NCBI GenBank assembly: GCA_965223755.1
Contig: CBDCXF010000001.1
Location: forward strand, 310,001-374,000
Source: CBDCXF01 sp965223755
Lineage (GTDB): Bacteria > Acidobacteriota > Thermoanaerobaculia > Multivoradales > JAHEKO01
Reading direction: 5' to 3'
DNA length: 64,000 bases
The notes under the pieces were generated by a model, which saw only the letters and a program-made list of their open reading frames with translations, had not been told where the DNA came from and ran no database searches. The position numbers and the translations under genes are program-made. Shown piece by piece: positions 52,914 to 61,328 of this stretch. Positions within the stretch are counted from its first letter, which is position 1; the number at the start of each line of letters is the position of its first letter.

Positions 52914-55031
52914 ATGGCCCCCGACGACCTGATTGATCTGCCGCTGGGCGAAGACGGTGGGGAAGAGCCTACGTTCCCCAAGGCGGAGTACGCTCTGCCG
53001 CCACCCTCCACGGCCAGCGCCAAGCGGCGCAAAGGAGGTCGAAAGAAGAGGCGACGCCCGTTCGCTGCTGCATGGTGGTTGCTTCTGCTGCCGATTTTTG
53101 CAATTGCGGCCTGGCTCTATCTGCGACCCCCATTGCTGACGGTTTCTCCTCAAGACCCTGCGCCGGTGACGGCGGTCGTGGGGCAGGTCAGCGATCCCAT
53201 CGAGGTCGAATTCTCCAACCCCGGTCGCCGAGAGGTTGCAATTGACGACATTCGAGTGCGCGATAACGATGCGTTTTCGATTCAGCGTCGAGACTGCGCG
53301 GATCTGCTGGGCCCAGGGGAGGCCTGTGCAGTGCAGGTGACGTTTGCTCCAACGACCATGGGCGACGTCTCGGCTGCTCTTGAGTTGCTCGGTGGGCAGC
53401 GCGGCGGGTCGACTGAGATTGAGTTGCGGGGAGAAGGTCTGGGAGCGCGTATGGTCGCGGCAGTCGATCGGGTCGACTTCGGGCAGATCACCGTCGATGG
53501 GGAGAGCAGCGCTCAGGAGATCGAAATCAGCAATCAGGGTACCTATGTTGGAGCGGTGGGGAGCGTTCGGGTGGCAGGTGACGCCGACTTTCGCGTCGTC
53601 GCCAACGGCTGCCGTTCCGAACTGGCGCCCGGATCCAGTTGCCGAATCCAGCTTGTTTTTGCACCACGCCGCTTGGGAGATCGAGAAGCCACCTTGGTCG
53701 CAGATTCGGATATCGCACAGCCGTTGGCGCCGCTTGTGTTAGTGGGACGCGGCCGCGGCCCTGGGTTCGAGATGCGTCCCGCAGAGCTCAAATTTGAGCC
53801 CACAAAAGTTGGCACAAGTTCATCCCCTTTGCGTGTAACTTGGGTCAATCAGGGGACTGAAAGTTGGACCCTTTTGGCGCCAGCGGTCGCCGATAAGAAC
53901 TTCACGGTGCAGCGCGAAGACTGCTCGCGCGGATCGGTGCCGGTGGGAGAGAGCTGCAGCGCCGAAGTTGTTTTTGCACCGCCCGAGTCGGGGATGGCCA
54001 ATGCCGAATTGATCCTCAAGCACCGCTCTGGCGAGTCGTTCCCGGCTGCAGAGCTGTCCGGTACCGCCACCGCGGCGGAATTGGCATTTGACCTTCGGCG
54101 GTTGGGGTTTGCTGCAGTACCGATTGGGCGCTCGTCTCCGCCGCGCAATCTGCGCCTGAGCAACAACGGCAGTGCGGCCGCCGAGCTGAGTTCCATCGGG
54201 ATTTCTGGAGGTGGCGCAAGTTCATTTACCGCCGACCACACCTGTGGTGCGCGGCTTGAGCCGCAGCAGGCGTGTGTGGTCAGCGTTCGTTTCAGGCCGA
54301 GCGGTTCGGCCACTGCGACCGCAACTCTACAAGTCGAATCCGATGCACCCGCATCTCCATTGGGCCTGGAAGTGACGGGCTCCGGTGCGAGTGCGAAGCT
54401 CGACGTTTCTCGGCAACGTTTGGATTTCGCCACCGTGCCCCAGGGGGAATCGCAGGATCTGCAATTGACGATTGGCAACGGCGGTTCGGCGCCGCTCGAG
54501 ATCCTTGCGCTCGACGTCACTGGACAAGGGTTTAGCCTGCGCTCGAACCCTTGCGCCAGCGGCATCGTCGGCCCGGGCAGCGCCTGCGATCTCGTGGTGC
54601 GCTTTCAGCCGCCGGCGCAGGGAGCGTTTCTCGGCGAAATCTCGATCAGGAGCCAAGTCGGAGAGCAGCGAGTAGCCTTATCTGGCTTGGCGGGCGAGCC
54701 GCCAGTGCCGAGGGCAAGTATCGATCGCCGCAATGTGACTTTCGAAGCCACCCGTGCCGGTGGCCGCAGTCCGGTGGAGACGGTGACTCTGACCTCACAT
54801 GGACCGGGAAGACTGGAACTGCGCCGCATTGAAGTTGATGGGGGTAATGGAGCGATTCGGATGGTTCCGGCTACCTGCGGCGACCTAGACTTTCTTGTCG
54901 CGGACGGCCGCTGCACGATTGGCGTGCGTCTGCAGGCGTCGACGCCGGGCACCCATAGAGCGACCTTGGTGATTCGCACCAACGCCGAGGGGGGCACCAT
55001 TCGCGTGCCCCTCGAGGGCGAGGCCTACTGA
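52914..55031 (+). CDS. Membrane-anchored protein with six ASH-like (choice-of-anchor D) beta-sandwich repeats
   Basis: 705 residues. A basic cytoplasmic segment (KRRKGGRKKRRRP) is followed by one transmembrane helix (WWLLLLPIFAIAAWLYL, residues about 55-71). The rest is six repeats of about 95 residues (starting near 75, 180, 285, 385, 485 and 590). Each holds one conserved Cys pair; typically the first lies in a DCADLLGPGEAC-type segment (x-Cys-x6-10-Pro-Gly-x2-Cys) and leads into V-x-V-x-F-x-P. This is the HYDIN/ASH-like 'choice-of-anchor D' fold. Periplasmic or surface scaffold role is inferred. Confidence 0.8.
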   Translation: MAPDDLIDLPLGEDGGEEPTFPKAEYALPPPSTASAKRRKGGRKKRRRPFAAAWWLLLLPIFAIAAWLYLRPPLLTVSPQDPAPVTAVVGQVSDPIEVEFSNPGRREVAIDDIRVRDNDAFSIQRRDCADLLGPGEACAVQVTFAPTTMGDVSAALELLGGQRGGSTEIELRGEGLGARMVAAVDRVDFGQITVDGESSAQEIEISNQGTYVGAVGSVRVAGDADFRVVANGCRSELAPGSSCRIQLVFAPRRLGDREATLVADSDIAQPLAPLVLVGRGRGPGFEMRPAELKFEPTKVGTSSSPLRVTWVNQGTESWTLLAPAVADKNFTVQREDCSRGSVPVGESCSAEVVFAPPESGMANAELILKHRSGESFPAAELSGTATAAELAFDLRRLGFAAVPIGRSSPPRNLRLSNNGSAAAELSSIGISGGGASSFTADHTCGARLEPQQACVVSVRFRPSGSATATATLQVESDAPASPLGLEVTGSGASAKLDVSRQRLDFATVPQGESQDLQLTIGNGGSAPLEILALDVTGQGFSLRSNPCASGIVGPGSACDLVVRFQPPAQGAFLGEISIRSQVGEQRVALSGLAGEPPVPRASIDRRNVTFEATRAGGRSPVETVTLTSHGPGRLELRRIEVDGGNGAIRMVPATCGDLDFLVADGRCTIGVRLQASTPGTHRATLVIRTNAEGGTIRVPLEGEAY

Positions 55032-55814
55032 GTGCCGACGGAGACCACGATTGACTTGGACCTCGAAGTCAGCGGTTGCGCGGTACGTGGGGTGCTGCAG
55101 GGGACTGCGACCCCCGATCTACCGGTCGTCGTCTATCTGCACGGTTTCGGTTCAACCGCTTCTGGGACCAAGGGAGAGTTCTTCTCGCAGCGCTTTCTTG
55201 CGCGTGGATTGAACGTCTGTCGGTTCGATTTGCGCGGTCATGGCCGCTCGCAAGGGCGCCTTGGACAAGCTACGGTCGAGCGCAACCTCGCTGACCTGGA
55301 AGCGGTGCTAGCCGACCTTGGACGGCGTGGCTACAAACGGTATTTGCTCAGCGGCTCGTCATACGGAGCCTTGACCTGTCTCGCGCGCATGAACGCGGAT
55401 GCCTCGAGTTTCGCGGGCGGGGTCTTTATCGCTCCGGCGATCGGAATGGCTGCCTCGATCGAAGGCAGGGAAGGCGCCGAACGCTTGGCCCTCTGGCAAT
55501 CGGCCGGCGCTGCACCGCTGGCAGAAGATCCCCTCGGGCTGTCTTGGGATTTCTACCAAGACGCCCTGCGTTGGACGCCGGCCTCATTGTCGAGCCTAGA
55601 ACCACCCTGCTTGCTCTTCCACGGCATGCGGGATGACGAGATCGACTGGGCCGGAGTGCATGATTTAGCTACCCACGCGCTCAACATCGAGTTGCACCTG
55701 TTCCGCGATGGCGACCACCGCTTGCTGGAGTTCTTGGATCAGATCTGGATCGAGATCGATGATTTCTTGACGCGACGGCTCGGGATCGATGCCGTTGCAC
55801 CGCAGGCGGTCTAG
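55032..55814 (+). CDS. Alpha/beta hydrolase
   Basis: 260 residues, GTG directly abutting the stop of the ASH-repeat gene. Oxyanion segment YLHGFGSTASG; nucleophile Ser110 in GSSYG; Asp in GMRDDEIDW (about 201); His in DGDHRLLEF (about 234). Resembles serine esterase/peptidase hydrolases acting in the cytosol (no signal peptide). Substrate unknown. Last gene of the rhlE operon; convergent with the symporter gene. Confidence 0.85.
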   Translation: MPTETTIDLDLEVSGCAVRGVLQGTATPDLPVVVYLHGFGSTASGTKGEFFSQRFLARGLNVCRFDLRGHGRSQGRLGQATVERNLADLEAVLADLGRRGYKRYLLSGSSYGALTCLARMNADASSFAGGVFIAPAIGMAASIEGREGAERLALWQSAGAAPLAEDPLGLSWDFYQDALRWTPASLSSLEPPCLLFHGMRDDEIDWAGVHDLATHALNIELHLFRDGDHRLLEFLDQIWIEIDDFLTRRLGIDAVAPQAV

Positions 55815-55830
55815 GTTCGCGATGACCGCT

Positions 55831-57081
55831 TTACGGCAGATCGACTTCGGTTTCGCCCTCACTGCGGGCGATAATCGCCGCGCCGCAGGAGTCGGAAAAG
55901 ACGTTGACCGCCGTGCGGTACATGTCGAGTGGGCGGTCGATCGCCAACATCGCGCCGACTAGGAGTTCCACTTGCGGGCCGGATAAGCCGACCGCTTCAA
56001 GAACGATAAAGATCACCACCAGCCCCGCCGAGGGGATTGCGGCTGCCCCGATCGAGGCCAGCAACGCGGTGAAAACGACGGTGATCTGGCCGACTAAGCC
56101 CAGCTCATAACCCATTGCCTGGGCAATGAACAACACCCCGGCGCACTCGTAAAGAGCGGTTCCGTCCATGTTGACAGTCGCGCCCATCGGCAACACGAAG
56201 GAAGAAACGCGATTGGATACCCCGACTTGTTTCTCAACCGAGTTGATGGTTACCGGCAGAGTCGCGCTTGAAGAGCTGGTCGAAAAAGCAACCATCAGAG
56301 CGCTGCGCATGTTGCGGAAGTGGATGGCTGGCCGGATCTTGCCCCAGACCTTGAGCAGCAAGGGCAGACTGACAAAAAGGTGGAAGGTCAGCGCCAAGGC
56401 AATGGTGAGCATGTACAGGCCCAGGGATCGGAAGGTGGCGAAGCCGGTGCGAGCGACGACGACCGTCACCATGGCGAACACCCCGATGGGGAGGAGGGCG
56501 ATGATGCTGCGGGTCATCCGCATCATTGCAGCGAAGGCAGAGTCAAAGAAACCGCGCAGCCGTTGTTGCTGCGGGTCGGGCAGGGCGGCGATCGAGGCAC
56601 CGAGAAATATGCTGAAGAAAATGATGGCGAGAATGTTGGGTTCGGCCAAAGCGGCGAAGACATTGCGCGGCACGATATTGAGCAGAAGCTCCCGGACGCT
56701 TGGAGATGGAAGCTCGGGGAGGCTTTGCTTGGCGGCGCCCGCGATGTCGGCACCGACCCCCGGTCGCAGCAGGTTGACGACGGTGAGGCCGGCGAGAATG
56801 GCGAGCAAGCTGCTCAGCATGTAGTAACCGAGGGTCTTGCCGAAGAGGCGGCCGAGGGCGCGTCCACTGCCAACGGAAGCCACTCCCGACGTGATCGATG
56901 TAAAAATCAGCGGCACGATCACCATGCGCAAGAGGCGCATGAAGATCTCCCGTATCGGGTCGACCAGACCCGCCAAGGATTCGCCGAACGTGAGGCCGGC
57001 GAGAATGCCAAAAACCATCGCGATCGCGACCTGCCAGTAGAGACGTCGGTACCAGGGAAGGTTGGCCATGGATTCCGTCAT
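55831..57081 (-). CDS. Dicarboxylate/amino acid:cation symporter (DAACS, GltP-like)
   Basis: 416 residues, eight hydrophobic segments and two re-entrant loops. Signatures: serine-rich loop STSSSSATLPVTI, NMDGTALYECAGVLF, AIPSAGLVVIFIVLEAVGLSG and RTAVNVFSDSCGAAI. It imports glutamate, aspartate or C4-dicarboxylates with Na+ or H+. ATG at 57081 or at 57069; the shorter begins MANLPWYRRLYWQ. It stands alone. Confidence 0.92.
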   Translation of the reverse strand: MTESMANLPWYRRLYWQVAIAMVFGILAGLTFGESLAGLVDPIREIFMRLLRMVIVPLIFTSITSGVASVGSGRALGRLFGKTLGYYMLSSLLAILAGLTVVNLLRPGVGADIAGAAKQSLPELPSPSVRELLLNIVPRNVFAALAEPNILAIIFFSIFLGASIAALPDPQQQRLRGFFDSAFAAMMRMTRSIIALLPIGVFAMVTVVVARTGFATFRSLGLYMLTIALALTFHLFVSLPLLLKVWGKIRPAIHFRNMRSALMVAFSTSSSSATLPVTINSVEKQVGVSNRVSSFVLPMGATVNMDGTALYECAGVLFIAQAMGYELGLVGQITVVFTALLASIGAAAIPSAGLVVIFIVLEAVGLSGPQVELLVGAMLAIDRPLDMYRTAVNVFSDSCGAAIIARSEGETEVDLP

Positions 57082-57278
57082 CGGCCGAGGTTAGGGCTAA
57101 GGAGCGATTCTTGCAACATTCCATCGCTACCTGATCGCTTGAAGCCAAACAGCGATTCGGTCTAGATATGCGCCCGAAGAATTCCAGCCGGCTCTCTCTC
57201 ATAAGACCCTCCATGGGGCGACCTCGGGGTCATCGAGCAGGCGAGAAGGCGTCGCTACCCACGTGCTACGCTGCCGAT

Positions 57279-59183
57279 GTGATTCGGCAAATTCGTGGTT
57301 GGGGAGTCCTTTTCGGTATCGCTTTGCTGGCGACGCCAACGCTCGCCGCCGATCGGCCGTCGACTGCCGACGGACCTTTCGAACTCTTCGCCTTGGCGCG
57401 CGAGTACGCCGCTTCAGGAGATGCAGCAGAGTCGGAACGATTGTGGCAGCAGGGGCTGCTTCGCTTCCCGGACGAGCCCTACGCACGGCTTGAGTATGCG
57501 GATCAATTGCGCCGTTGGGGCCGCTTGAGTGACGCCGCCAAACAGTACGAAGCGGCGTTGCAGCTGGCCCCCGAGAATCGCGACGTGCTCTGGCAGGCCG
57601 GCGTTTTCTATCGTCGCCATCCCGACGCCCGGCCGGAAGCGTTGGAACGCTCCAAGGAGATCTTGACTCTTCTGGTGGATGCTGTGCCAGACGACTATCA
57701 AGCGTGGCTCGAGCTTGGCGTCATTGCTCTCAGTCAGGCCAAGTTTGATTCCGCGGCCGACCATTTTAGGCGTGCTCGCGATATCGCCCCATTCAGTCTG
57801 ACCGCATCCGGATATCTGGCCGAAGCACTTATGCGCGGCGGGCAAAGCGCTGCTGCGGAGGAGGCCTTACGAGATCTCCTTTCGAAAGACCCGACCCAGT
57901 TGCGCGCGCGTCTGGCTCTCGCCCGGCTGAGCGCAGAGCGCGACGAGGTCAACGAGGCGATTGCTCTGTTGCGTGGTGCGCCAGGAGAGCAGGCCTCTGA
58001 TCCGAATGTCAACCGGCGCTTGGCTTTTTTACTCGCTCGAACGGACGACAGCAAAGAGGCCAAGATTCTGGCGACTGAACTGCTAGCGGAAAACCCCAAT
58101 GACCGGGAGTTGCGCCGTCTCGCCGTGCGCTTAGAAGCTCGTACCGGAGGCTACGACGGCGCCGCAGACCTGATGCGGCCTTACGTTGCCGATACCCCGG
58201 AGGATGTCGATGCTGCATTGGAGTTGGTGGAGTACCTTGAGGTACTCGGTCGTTCCGAGGAGGCGGTCGAGATCTTGAACCATTCCATATCAGCTTTGGC
58301 GGAGAACAGCGAGGGCAGGCGCAGAGCCCGTTTGCGCCGGCTCGACCTCTTGGGGCGCATGGAGGAGTGGGGTGCGGTTCTGCAGGCTACCGAGCCCTTG
58401 GTCGATGATCCTCGCGATGCCAATTGGACGGTGTTTCCCCTCCACGCCGAGGCCCTTTTTCATCAACGCGGCTTGAAAGCAGCGCGCCGTTGGCTCCAGC
58501 GGATGGTCGAACGTGAGCCGAGGCTGGCACCGGCGGCGTTGGCCAAAGAACTTGAGCTGTTGCTCGTCGCAGAGCATGCGCGCGACGCGGACGAAGTTCT
58601 GCAGCAGTTGCTGGAGCTTGAGGGCCCCCTTGGACCTTCTCTTGCGGCCCAGGTCTACTCCTTGCGAGACCAGTCGGCCGAGGCGGTCGAGCTGCTTGGC
58701 GAGTCTCTCCAGCGAGCTCCGGACCGAATTGACCTGCGCTTCCAAATGGCGGCAGCGCTCGATGAGGTCGATCGTTGGCCGGAGGCGGAAGAGGTTCTAC
58801 TGGGCATTCTGGAGTCACAAGCCGATCACGCTGCGAGCCTCAACTATCTGGCGTACACCTGGGCCGAACAGGGGCGCAACCTCGATCGGGCCTTGAGCAT
58901 GGTGCAGACAGCACTCGAGCAGGACCCGGATAACGGTGCTTATCTCGATACTTTGGGCTGGATCTACTTCAAGCTCGAGCGGTACCAAGAGGCTCGTCCC
59001 CTTCTTGAGCGCGCTGCGGCGATGGTGCCGGGAGACGCGGTCATTCTGGAACACTTAGGTGACCTTTACCGCGCGCTGGGGGAGCCCGCCAGAGCCCGTA
59101 CCTTTTACGACTGGGCGATGCGCATCGGAGGAGACGATGCCACCGTCGGCGCCAAGATCGAGCAACTCGCGGAAGATGGTTGA
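57279..59183 (+). CDS. Secreted tetratricopeptide-repeat protein
   Basis: 634 residues from the GTG at 57279, where the signal peptide starts (QIRGWGVLFGIALLATPTLAAD). The rest is a TPR array (about 15 repeats of about 34 residues, e.g. EYAASGDAAESERLWQQGL, YEAALQLAPENRDVLWQAG, LEQDPDNGAYLDTLGWIYFK). It resembles the TPR protein that lies upstream of lolB in Pseudomonas. TACGCT ends six bases before the GTG (possibly leaderless). The 3' end overlaps the LolB-like gene by eight bases. Confidence 0.85.
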   Translation: MIRQIRGWGVLFGIALLATPTLAADRPSTADGPFELFALAREYAASGDAAESERLWQQGLLRFPDEPYARLEYADQLRRWGRLSDAAKQYEAALQLAPENRDVLWQAGVFYRRHPDARPEALERSKEILTLLVDAVPDDYQAWLELGVIALSQAKFDSAADHFRRARDIAPFSLTASGYLAEALMRGGQSAAAEEALRDLLSKDPTQLRARLALARLSAERDEVNEAIALLRGAPGEQASDPNVNRRLAFLLARTDDSKEAKILATELLAENPNDRELRRLAVRLEARTGGYDGAADLMRPYVADTPEDVDAALELVEYLEVLGRSEEAVEILNHSISALAENSEGRRRARLRRLDLLGRMEEWGAVLQATEPLVDDPRDANWTVFPLHAEALFHQRGLKAARRWLQRMVEREPRLAPAALAKELELLLVAEHARDADEVLQQLLELEGPLGPSLAAQVYSLRDQSAEAVELLGESLQRAPDRIDLRFQMAAALDEVDRWPEAEEVLLGILESQADHAASLNYLAYTWAEQGRNLDRALSMVQTALEQDPDNGAYLDTLGWIYFKLERYQEARPLLERAAAMVPGDAVILEHLGDLYRALGEPARARTFYDWAMRIGGDDATVGAKIEQLAEDG

Positions 59184-59817
59184 TTCGCCGTCTGCGGCGA
59201 GGACGCTGAGCCGGGGTCTCGTGCCCCAGCAGGGACTTTTGTGGATGGTGTCGGCTTTGGCCTGCGCGCTGGCTGTTTTCGGCTGCGCCCATCGCGGCGT
59301 ACCTCAGCAACCGACGATTGCAGTCGGGAACGCGTCCAGCGAGAGCGAATCTGAAGCAACTCTTGCACAACGCTGTCTGTTTCAAGTGCGCTACCGCGGC
59401 GAAGACGAATCGGGTCGTTTCCGGCTTGCGCTGTGGACGGGGGCGAATCGTTTTCGACTTCAGGCTTCCGACCCTCTCGGACGCACGGCGTGGGTCTTCG
59501 AACACAGCCCGGAGAAGGCCCTTTGGCTCGATCACCGCAACAAGACACGATGCGCCTACGCACAGGGTCGGGATGCGCCCGATTTAGCTTTGAAGGTCGA
59601 GGAATTTGGTGCTCTCCCGGTGCATTGGATTCCTGAAATCCTGACCGGCGCTCGGGACCGTCTGGACGAAACCACATCGGTGGTCCGAGACGAAAACGGA
59701 GCCAGCTTGACCCGCGACGCTGCTCAAGTGTCCTGGCGGGAAGTGAGCTGCGAAGTCGCCGACGGTCCATGGCCGAAGTTGGATCGCCGTGTATCTTGGC
59801 CTGAGTCGTGTCCGTAG
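59176..59817 (+). CDS. LolB-like outer-membrane lipoprotein
   Basis: 213 residues from the ATG at 59176. Signal with lipobox AVFGC (Cys37) after a long N-terminus; a second start is not supported. The mature part, VRYRGEDESGRFRLALW-type strands, DPLGRTAWVFEHSPEKALW and LDETTSVVRDENG, resembles the LolB fold (half-barrel for lipoprotein insertion in the outer membrane), but identity is only by eye. Placement after a TPR gene is the classic lolB position. The family's usual neighbour ispE is absent; spoVG follows instead. Confidence 0.6.
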   Translation: MVDSPSAARTLSRGLVPQQGLLWMVSALACALAVFGCAHRGVPQQPTIAVGNASSESESEATLAQRCLFQVRYRGEDESGRFRLALWTGANRFRLQASDPLGRTAWVFEHSPEKALWLDHRNKTRCAYAQGRDAPDLALKVEEFGALPVHWIPEILTGARDRLDETTSVVRDENGASLTRDAAQVSWREVSCEVADGPWPKLDRRVSWPESCP

Positions 59818-59926
59818 CCCTCAGCCACCGATCCAGCCGGCATCGCAAATGATCAGAACTGGTAGCATCCCGCAGCTTGTGCCAGCGGGCGCTCGCTCTT
59901 TGTGAGGGACTGCCGAAGGAGACATC

Positions 59927-60487
59927 ATGCAAATTACCGACGTGCGAGTCTTCCCAGTTCGCGACGAGAAGCTCAAAGCTTTCGTCTCCGTCGTTTTTGA
60001 AAGCTGTTTTATGGTCAACGACATCAAGGTGATTCGCGGGCGCGACGGCTACTTCATCAGCATGCCGAGCCGTCGCAAGAAAAACGGCGATTACAAGGAT
60101 GTTGCGCATCCCCTAAATACAGAGACAAGGTTGATGCTCGAAGAGCGCATCCTCGATGAATACGAACAAGTTGTGGCGCTCGATGAACCTGCCACGCGCC
60201 GCTATCAGGGGCGCGGTAAAAAGCAAAAGAAGGACGAGGGGAAAGCCGATCGCGCGCCTCAAGAGCGGCGCGACTCTCGTTCTGAGGGCGCAGACAAGCG
60301 GCAGGTTTCGGCTGTCGAGGAGCCGGTCCGCGAAACTTCCGAGCCAGCGGCGCTGCCAGAGTCCCCCGTCGAGTCCGAACAGCCTCCAGCCCCAGCTCCG
60401 GCGGCTGGGGCAGCCGAGGACGACCGCACCGATCTCGATGAGGTGGTCAAGGATCATCTCTCGGATTCTTTCTGGTCGGCATCATAG
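59927..60487 (+). CDS. spoVG: SpoVG family RNA/DNA-binding regulator with long C-terminal tail
   Basis: 186 residues; AAGGAGA precedes the ATG. Residues 1-86 are a full SpoVG: MQITDVRVFPVRDEKLKAFV, VNDIKVIRGRDGYFISMPSR, DVAHPLNTETRLMLEERILDEY. The last 100 residues are a low-complexity, charged tail (KKQKKDEGKADR, ESPVESEQPPAPAPAAG) ending in an acidic/aromatic motif (DEVVKDHLSDSFW). SpoVG binds RNA or DNA and affects septation and gene expression. The typical family length is under 110, so the tail is an addition. tRNA-Gln follows by 14 bases. Confidence 0.92.
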   Translation: MQITDVRVFPVRDEKLKAFVSVVFESCFMVNDIKVIRGRDGYFISMPSRRKKNGDYKDVAHPLNTETRLMLEERILDEYEQVVALDEPATRRYQGRGKKQKKDEGKADRAPQERRDSRSEGADKRQVSAVEEPVRETSEPAALPESPVESEQPPAPAPAAGAAEDDRTDLDEVVKDHLSDSFWSAS

Positions 60488-60501
60488 AATCAGCGCCGCG
60501 C

Positions 60502-60576
60502 TGGGGCGTGGCCAAGTGGTAAGGCACCGGACTTTGGATCCGGCATTCGCAGGTTCGAATCCTGCCGCCCCAGCCA
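60502..60576 (+). tRNA. tRNA-Gln (anticodon UUG), CCA encoded
   Basis: Cloverleaf: acceptor TGGGGCG / CGCCCCA, discriminator G, encoded CCA; D arm GCC..GGTAAGGC; anticodon arm CCGGA-CTTTGGA-TCCGG with anticodon TTG at 60534-60536; T arm GCAGG-TTCGAAT-CCTGC. A short T-rich tract (TTTTTCTTTCC) follows and may terminate. Confidence 0.97.
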
Positions 60577-60648
60577 TTTTTCTTTCCAGAATCGACCTGT
60601 AGTTGGGCGAGCCACTCGGTCGCGGACACACCACTCGCGGTTGCATTG

Positions 60649-60695
60649 TTGAATGATCACTCAACGATTGCTAAGGTGGTTGAGTGAACGCTCAA
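60649..60695 (+). promoter_or_regulatory. Promoter with two TetR operators, overlapping the tetR start
   Basis: Two 16-base near-palindromes occur 31 bases apart: TTGAATGATCACTCAA (60649-60664) and TTGAGTGAACGCTCAA (60680-60695), identical at 13 positions. -35 TTGAAT (60649-60654) and -10 TAAGGT (60672-60677) have a 17-base spacer. The start codon GTG at 60684 is six bases after the -10, i.e. close to +1. One site covers the -35 and the other the start, which fits autorepression. Confidence 0.8.
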
Positions 60696-61322
60696 GAGTC
60701 ACCAGTCGAGCCACATCTAGGGACGCGCGAACGTCTGCTCGAGACGGCAGCCCGTCTGTTCCATGAACAGGGCTACGCTGCCACTGGGGTGGCGACGATT
60801 CTGAGGGAGGCCGCCGCCAACCCAGGCTCGCTGTACCACTTTTTCCCCAACAAAGAGGCACTCCTCGCCGGGGTGCTGCACTGGTACTTGGACAACCTCA
60901 ACGTTGTACTCATGGAACCGGTTGAGCAAGTGGAACCGGACCCGATTGAGCGAATCTTCGTCCTGTTGGGGAACTACCGCGAGTGGATGGTGGAATCCAA
61001 TTGTCGCCTCGGTTGTCCGGTCGGAAACCTGGCTTTGGAGGTCAGTCACACTCACCCGGAAATACGGCCATTACTGCAGAAGAACTTTGATGGTTGGGCG
61101 GCCGCGATCCGGGCTTGGCTCGAGGAGGCCGGGGACCGGCTGCCAGTCGATTGCGATCGCGGCAAGCTGTCCCGCTTTGTATTGACGGTGATGGAAGGTG
61201 GATTGATGCAATCCCGCGCTGCCGATGATCTAGGCGGTTTCGACGACTCGGTCGCGGTACTGCGCGACCACATGAACGACCTCCTCGCTCGGGGCGGCGC
61301 TCAACCAACTACAAAGGATTAA
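60684..61322 (+). CDS. TetR/AcrR family transcriptional regulator
   Basis: 212 residues from GTG. N-terminal helix-turn-helix at about residues 15-60: RERLLETAARLFHEQGYAATGVATIL, AAANPGSLYHFFPNKEALLAG. The C-terminal ligand-binding domain includes RLGCPVGNLALEVSHTHPE, typical of the YxaF/NemR-like group that often keeps redox-relevant Cys residues. Two operators in its own promoter support autoregulation. The next gene begins six bases after its stop and is likely its target. Confidence 0.9.
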   Translation: MNAQESPVEPHLGTRERLLETAARLFHEQGYAATGVATILREAAANPGSLYHFFPNKEALLAGVLHWYLDNLNVVLMEPVEQVEPDPIERIFVLLGNYREWMVESNCRLGCPVGNLALEVSHTHPEIRPLLQKNFDGWAAAIRAWLEEAGDRLPVDCDRGKLSRFVLTVMEGGLMQSRAADDLGGFDDSVAVLRDHMNDLLARGGAQPTTKD

Positions 61323-61328
61323 AGGACA

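Noticed and set aside
56320..57165. Open 281-codon frame on the plus strand
   Set aside because: Antisense of the DAACS symporter; highly charged, low-complexity text from the GC-rich opposite strand.
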